Made by a program: the position numbers and the translations under genes. Shown piece by piece: positions 59,709 to 64,000 of a DNA stretch of 64,000 bases. Under the pieces are notes generated by a model, which saw only the letters and a program-made list of their open reading frames with translations, made no database searches and was not told the DNA's origin. Origin of the DNA: Homarus americanus (Eukaryota; Arthropoda; Malacostraca; Decapoda; Nephropidae); assembly GCF_018991925.1 (NCBI RefSeq), contig NW_024753828.1, positions 4,120,007 through 4,184,006 of the forward strand. Direction: 5' to 3'. Each line of letters starts with the position of its first letter. Position 1 is the stretch's first letter.

Positions 59709-62700
59709 CTGAGATTAATCAAATAATGAGAAAACTACAAAACTAAAATACCTCTCTTCAATGCCTTTTACTACATATTATATTGATATTTGGGATCTAT
59801 TTATCTATTCATGCTTTTGTCCATTTATAACATATAAAGTGGGAATATATTAAAAATGAGAGAAGGTTAGCCCAAACAATCAAAATATAAAAAAATATTC
59901 CTATATGCATACAAAATGGTCACTGATTTAACAAATGTGGAGTAAAGCTAAAATGACCATCAGAAAGAAATACAAATACTGTATTTGATCTTGAAATCCT
60001 ATACCATGGCCAAGACCAGAACTAGGTTGCTTAAGTATAATGCTCCCACTAAACCATTAGTCGAGACCAAGGAGACCCACCATTAGTTGGTGTAACTAGT
60101 CTAAAATACCACCCTGTTGCAACCATCACTCTGAGAAATGAGAGAAGTTAATATTTCCATCATAGACAATAGAGGACAAGAAGCCTGAACATGTACATCA
60201 CGTTACACTAGCCAATACACAATTTGCCTTTCCATTCAAGTCGATGAACTTGATTCTCCAAGCGGTTATCCCAAATCAGTCCTGGCACACTTCCACACCA
60301 ATCCATGGGAGGAGGGTTTCTGAGTCGCCTAGTTCTGGGCTCAACCATGAATTGGGATTTTAGGGTCAAACCTTCATTTCTGGCCCCGCCCTTTACTAGG
60401 TGGCTTGAGTATATGAAGCTAACTCGGAAAAGGAATGAATAAACACCCCAACATTGCACAGTTCCTCAGAGTAGTTTCCTTGCCTAGTTAGTGAATGACA
60501 AACTTCTATGCTAAGGACCCAGTGCCTCTTAGTGGGACATATTGTACAGACAAGCCCTCTCAGAAAATCAAAGAAGAATGAAAGACCTTTGAGGAAAACT
60601 CTCTTATGTGTACAGTCATTACAAGTTACTGTATTGTAATATCTTTGACAATAAGTTTATAAACAAAGCTTTGGAATCTCTATACTTAACATATGATTTA
60701 CTGTACTATCAATAATTGCTTCAAACAGTATACCGTAGTAGTGTAGTAGTCCCAGTGGGTATAGTGTTTGGAATGATGGGAATACTACAGTTTCCAAACA
60801 GAGAAATTAATTCAATCTGGTCTGGGGGGCTGAACATCTCATTCTGGGATAAGAAAAATAATTTAAGGCCCACATTCTTCCCCTCAGAAAAAATAAATAA
60901 ATATTACCTATTTTGGGAGAAGAACCATATGATCCTTTACTTACAGTTAGTCTTAATCATCCATGTTGGATGTTCCATATTTTTTAGAGAGAAAAAGAAT
61001 TGGCTTCACCAAATTAATAGATCCTAAAAGTGCCTCCATATTCCATAATTATATACTCAAGTACAGTTCAAGTTTTTATGCAAAAAGTAGGGGGTCGAAA
61101 TATATATGCATAGTACCTTTGAGGGGTTAAAATTGCTGTATTTTTGTGGGTCAAATATAGTTATGCTGCTACATGAAGAGCAGAATCTCATTCACTACAT
61201 ATGCCACTATAAATCTACAAATACCTGATACTAATGAAGCATTACAGACTATTTTCTTTTCATTTGCATCTGTTAATATTGCTGGCAGCATTGTTGCCCA
61301 GTTAGACTCATCACTGTAGTCACATCCATCCCTGAAGCCCAGGTGTTATGGTTATTTTTCAACTCGTAATTTCAGGTAGATATATTTGCTGTATTTTTAT
61401 TTATTTATTTAACTTTTTTTTTTACTATGTTACAAGCACACAATCTTGTATACAGAATGTGAAAAAAAAATTAAAATAAAATAAAGAAATATCATCAGGT
61501 CAAAAACATAAAAAGGAATAATTTTTGTGTGTGTCAAGAGTTCACGCCAAGGGGGGAATGAAGAATCTCAGCTGTTATGAGCTGCCTCCCATGTGTAGTG
61601 AAACAATTGACAAATGTCGTCCAGCAGTCAAATAACAATACACGTACGTACATTATTTTTTGTTTTATTCTATATACTGATATTATTTTAATATATTCCT
61701 AACATTTACTGGTATAAATTATTTTATCTTATTCCTCATAGGAGTTGGTTAATGGCGGGAATTCTGTTTCAGAGTTGGTTACAGTGGTCGTTGTGGTGGT
61801 CACAGACAAAACTCGTTGGTGTAAATCCGGTGTCTTGCTTCAAATTATGTCAAGGATTATACCTAGTATTTCTCAAAAGTTAGGTGTTGAATTATACAAG
61901 AGGTATGAAAAAAATGGCCTTTTTTACCAAAAAATCAGGGTCAAATTCAACAGTAAATGAGATTGGTTTATACACAAGTATATACTCTATGGTATTTCAT
62001 ATTATCTATTAGATGAATCCATCTAAGATCCAATCAAAACTAGCCACCAAGCTGGCATACCAAGCAGAGGAGAACACTTTCAAATAAATACAAATTAGAT
62101 GTGGAAAACTAATGAATTCAAGACTAACTAACACTTCACTAATAGGATAAAACACAACTGATGGCAGACAACTAGCTAGGCAAACATTTTACTGCACAGG
62201 TGCCTCTAATCAAATACGCTTGTTGATTCATTTAATATGTTGGATGCCTCAACTGCAAAATTTCAATTTCAAACACTCACTTTTGTCACGATAAAGAAAT
62301 TTTCCAAATTAATTGCTTTTTATGCACATGTGTAGGAGAGTTTTCCTAAATTCCTATACAATTCATGGGGAAGTCGGCAAAACTAGGGATTCTGTCTCAA
62401 CATGTTCCCACAATAAGTACTTGGCTTTAAGTTATAAATCTCCGAAGCAGGACTGACCATAAAGGAATAAAAAGTTCTGAGCATCAGAGTTTAAAATCTG
62501 AAATAAAGAAATGCTCACTATAAACTTACTCATTTAAGGTAGCACCAAATGTTGTCCCTAAATCTTACTCACCACCAGGTGCCTATAAACCACTGCAGGT
62601 TTGAAAAGAAGAATCACTCCTCCCTCCCTCCATCCACCCACCCTTTCTCTATGGACTCTGCAGATATCTGTATTTATCTGATTACAGTCTCTAGGGAGAC

Positions 62701-64000
62701 TCCTTCTAAATAACTGTCTATGAAAGAAACATGTGTTTCTAGTTCTCCCTTTCAGGTAGATGGTTGCAATGGGTAAGCAGACTAATTGTTTAGATTAGTC
62801 CAAGCCACTAATGTCAGGTCTCGTGGGTCTAAACCAATAGCTTAGTGTTAGGATAACACTTGAACTGCCTAGTGAAGAGTGGCTGGCCAATTAATACTTA
62901 TTAAAACTAATGGTAGATTACTGACACACATCAACCTCTCAACTTAAGCTACAATAAATAAAGTTCAGAGTATCAAGGGCTAGGAGGTACAGACACAAGA
63001 AAAGTTAAAATAAAAGTTTTGATACACCTCATTACCTTCCCTATATAACACTCACACCACCTAAAGCCACAACATGGAATACATAAGTGTCATGAGTCAG
63101 TACTCTTGGCAATGGACAAGTTCAGACTGAAGAGGGTGGGCGTAAATCAGGTTTTAATTCCTCTCTGGTCATATTAAAAGGAACTTTGCAAGTATATTTC
63201 CTTTCTATGACTAGGATGAAATTCTGAGCATGAATAGTTAAATGATGAAGGGAGAACCCTGTTGAGACTTGCCTCAACCTTTCATACTGTGCTTTTCATA
63301 GTGTGTTCCATTGTCATTTTTTGTTCGGGTTCAAAGCACAAAACTGAACTAGTATCTGAGTAAAGCTTTTAGTTATATTATGGGAGATCATTCCGTACAG
63401 TACATATACTGTAGAGTACATCAAAGGATGTATATTCCAGACTCCCAAGTATTCACTGATGAAGAGATAGCAAATACTTACCAGTTTTTAAGATAATTGA
63501 CACAGTGACTGCTTAAATGTGTAGAGTATATTCTCAGACATATAATAACTTGGACTAAGAAAAGGCAATGAAGACACCAATTACAGTAAACAAATAAACA
63601 TATGTGTGTGCAGTACATTGTACTGTAATAATTAAAGTCAGAGAAACTGACCAAGAACTCCCTTGTCACTTTGGACACTCACATTGTTTTACCATCACCT
63701 TGCAGCAAACTGACACAAGTGGTTCACAACATATCTCCACTGTGGACCAATCAGCAATGAGGCTACTCCCCTTAAGACTGCCAACCATCCATCCAAATTA
63801 GTTAAGCATTAATATTAACTCAACTTTGCTATGTTTTTCACTGTACCTCAATCGTATTTTAATGAGGACTGTCTTTGTGAATTGTGAGTTTAAAACCAGT
63901 TATGAAGGGAGAAATGGAAATCTTAACAGATAATGTTGTCAAAGTGACTTACTGATCACACCCTGAGAGGTGACTAATAATGTTTTTTATGATCATACGA
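59709..64000. other. Presumed talin intron reaching the right edge
   Basis: No further talin exon was recognised on minus. A repeat at about 60.23-60.40 kb and an inverted partial copy of the 'CAGGTATCC' MITE at about 61.34-61.74 kb are present. 62.0-64.0 kb shows nothing I can name. Confidence 0.45.
61340..61740 (-). mobile_element. Inverted partial copy of the 'CAGGTATCC' MITE family
   Basis: TTTTTCAACTCGTAATTTCAGGTAGAT, ACACAATCTTGTATACAGAATG and ATCATCAGGTCAAAAACATA are inverted versions of blocks at about 1160-1310 and 52.5-52.6 kb. Termini are not preserved. Confidence 0.55.

Noticed and set aside
1..64000. CRISPR array, bacterial operon or prophage
   Set aside because: Introns, LINEs, MITEs and animal genes throughout; the tandem repeats seen have no spacer structure.

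Overview
This is a eukaryotic, AT-rich, intron-rich and repeat-dense genomic window. The gene models and the transposon load suggest an arthropod, probably a crustacean, possibly a decapod; the species cannot be named from the sequence. It holds parts of four split protein-coding genes in a matrix of decayed DNA transposons, MITEs and LINE tails. There is no bacterial-style operon, CRISPR array, rRNA or confident tRNA gene. Exon borders were read by hand from splice signals, reading-frame phase and protein similarity.

Layout. (1) 2550-12367, minus: the first six coding exons of the ER ubiquitin ligase AMFR/gp78, from the start codon through the RING finger; the CUE and later part lies beyond the left edge. 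(2) 17934-22980, plus: a three-exon gene for a 315-residue Ser/Thr/Ala-rich protein whose C-terminus is a DUF3253 domain, a small winged-helix-like domain I know mainly from bacteria. This is the most unusual gene here. (3) 23301-44825, plus: a complete 11-exon gene for tubulin-folding cofactor E (TBCE; 526 aa, CAP-Gly, LRR, ubiquitin-like). Its ATG sits directly after a splice acceptor only 320 bp past the DUF3253 stop. (4) 55023-59708, minus: the last three coding exons of talin (I/LWEQ actin-binding end plus a C-terminal extension of about 175 aa); the rest lies beyond the right edge. A short exon-like frame at 53977-54108 is unassigned.

Mobile DNA. At least ten elements have CAG...CTG inverted termini flanked by TA, the signature of pogo/Tigger-type transposons. 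Several still carry recognisable pieces of transposase. The 37-53 kb stretch is a pile-up of them. It includes a 1.9 kb Tigger with perfect 22-bp termini nested in an older Tigger gene, and a MITE inserted in the reading frame of a Tc1-like transposase relic. Two TTAA-flanked piggyBac-like MITEs, one hAT-like MITE, a family of GC-rich TATA-containing LTR-like repeats (two copies head to head) and at least six LINE tails were also recognised.

The genes share no pathway. AMFR acts in ER-associated degradation, TBCE in tubulin heterodimer assembly, talin in integrin-actin linkage. The only close pair is DUF3253-TBCE, same strand and nearly abutting, where shared promoter use or read-through splicing is possible but unproven.
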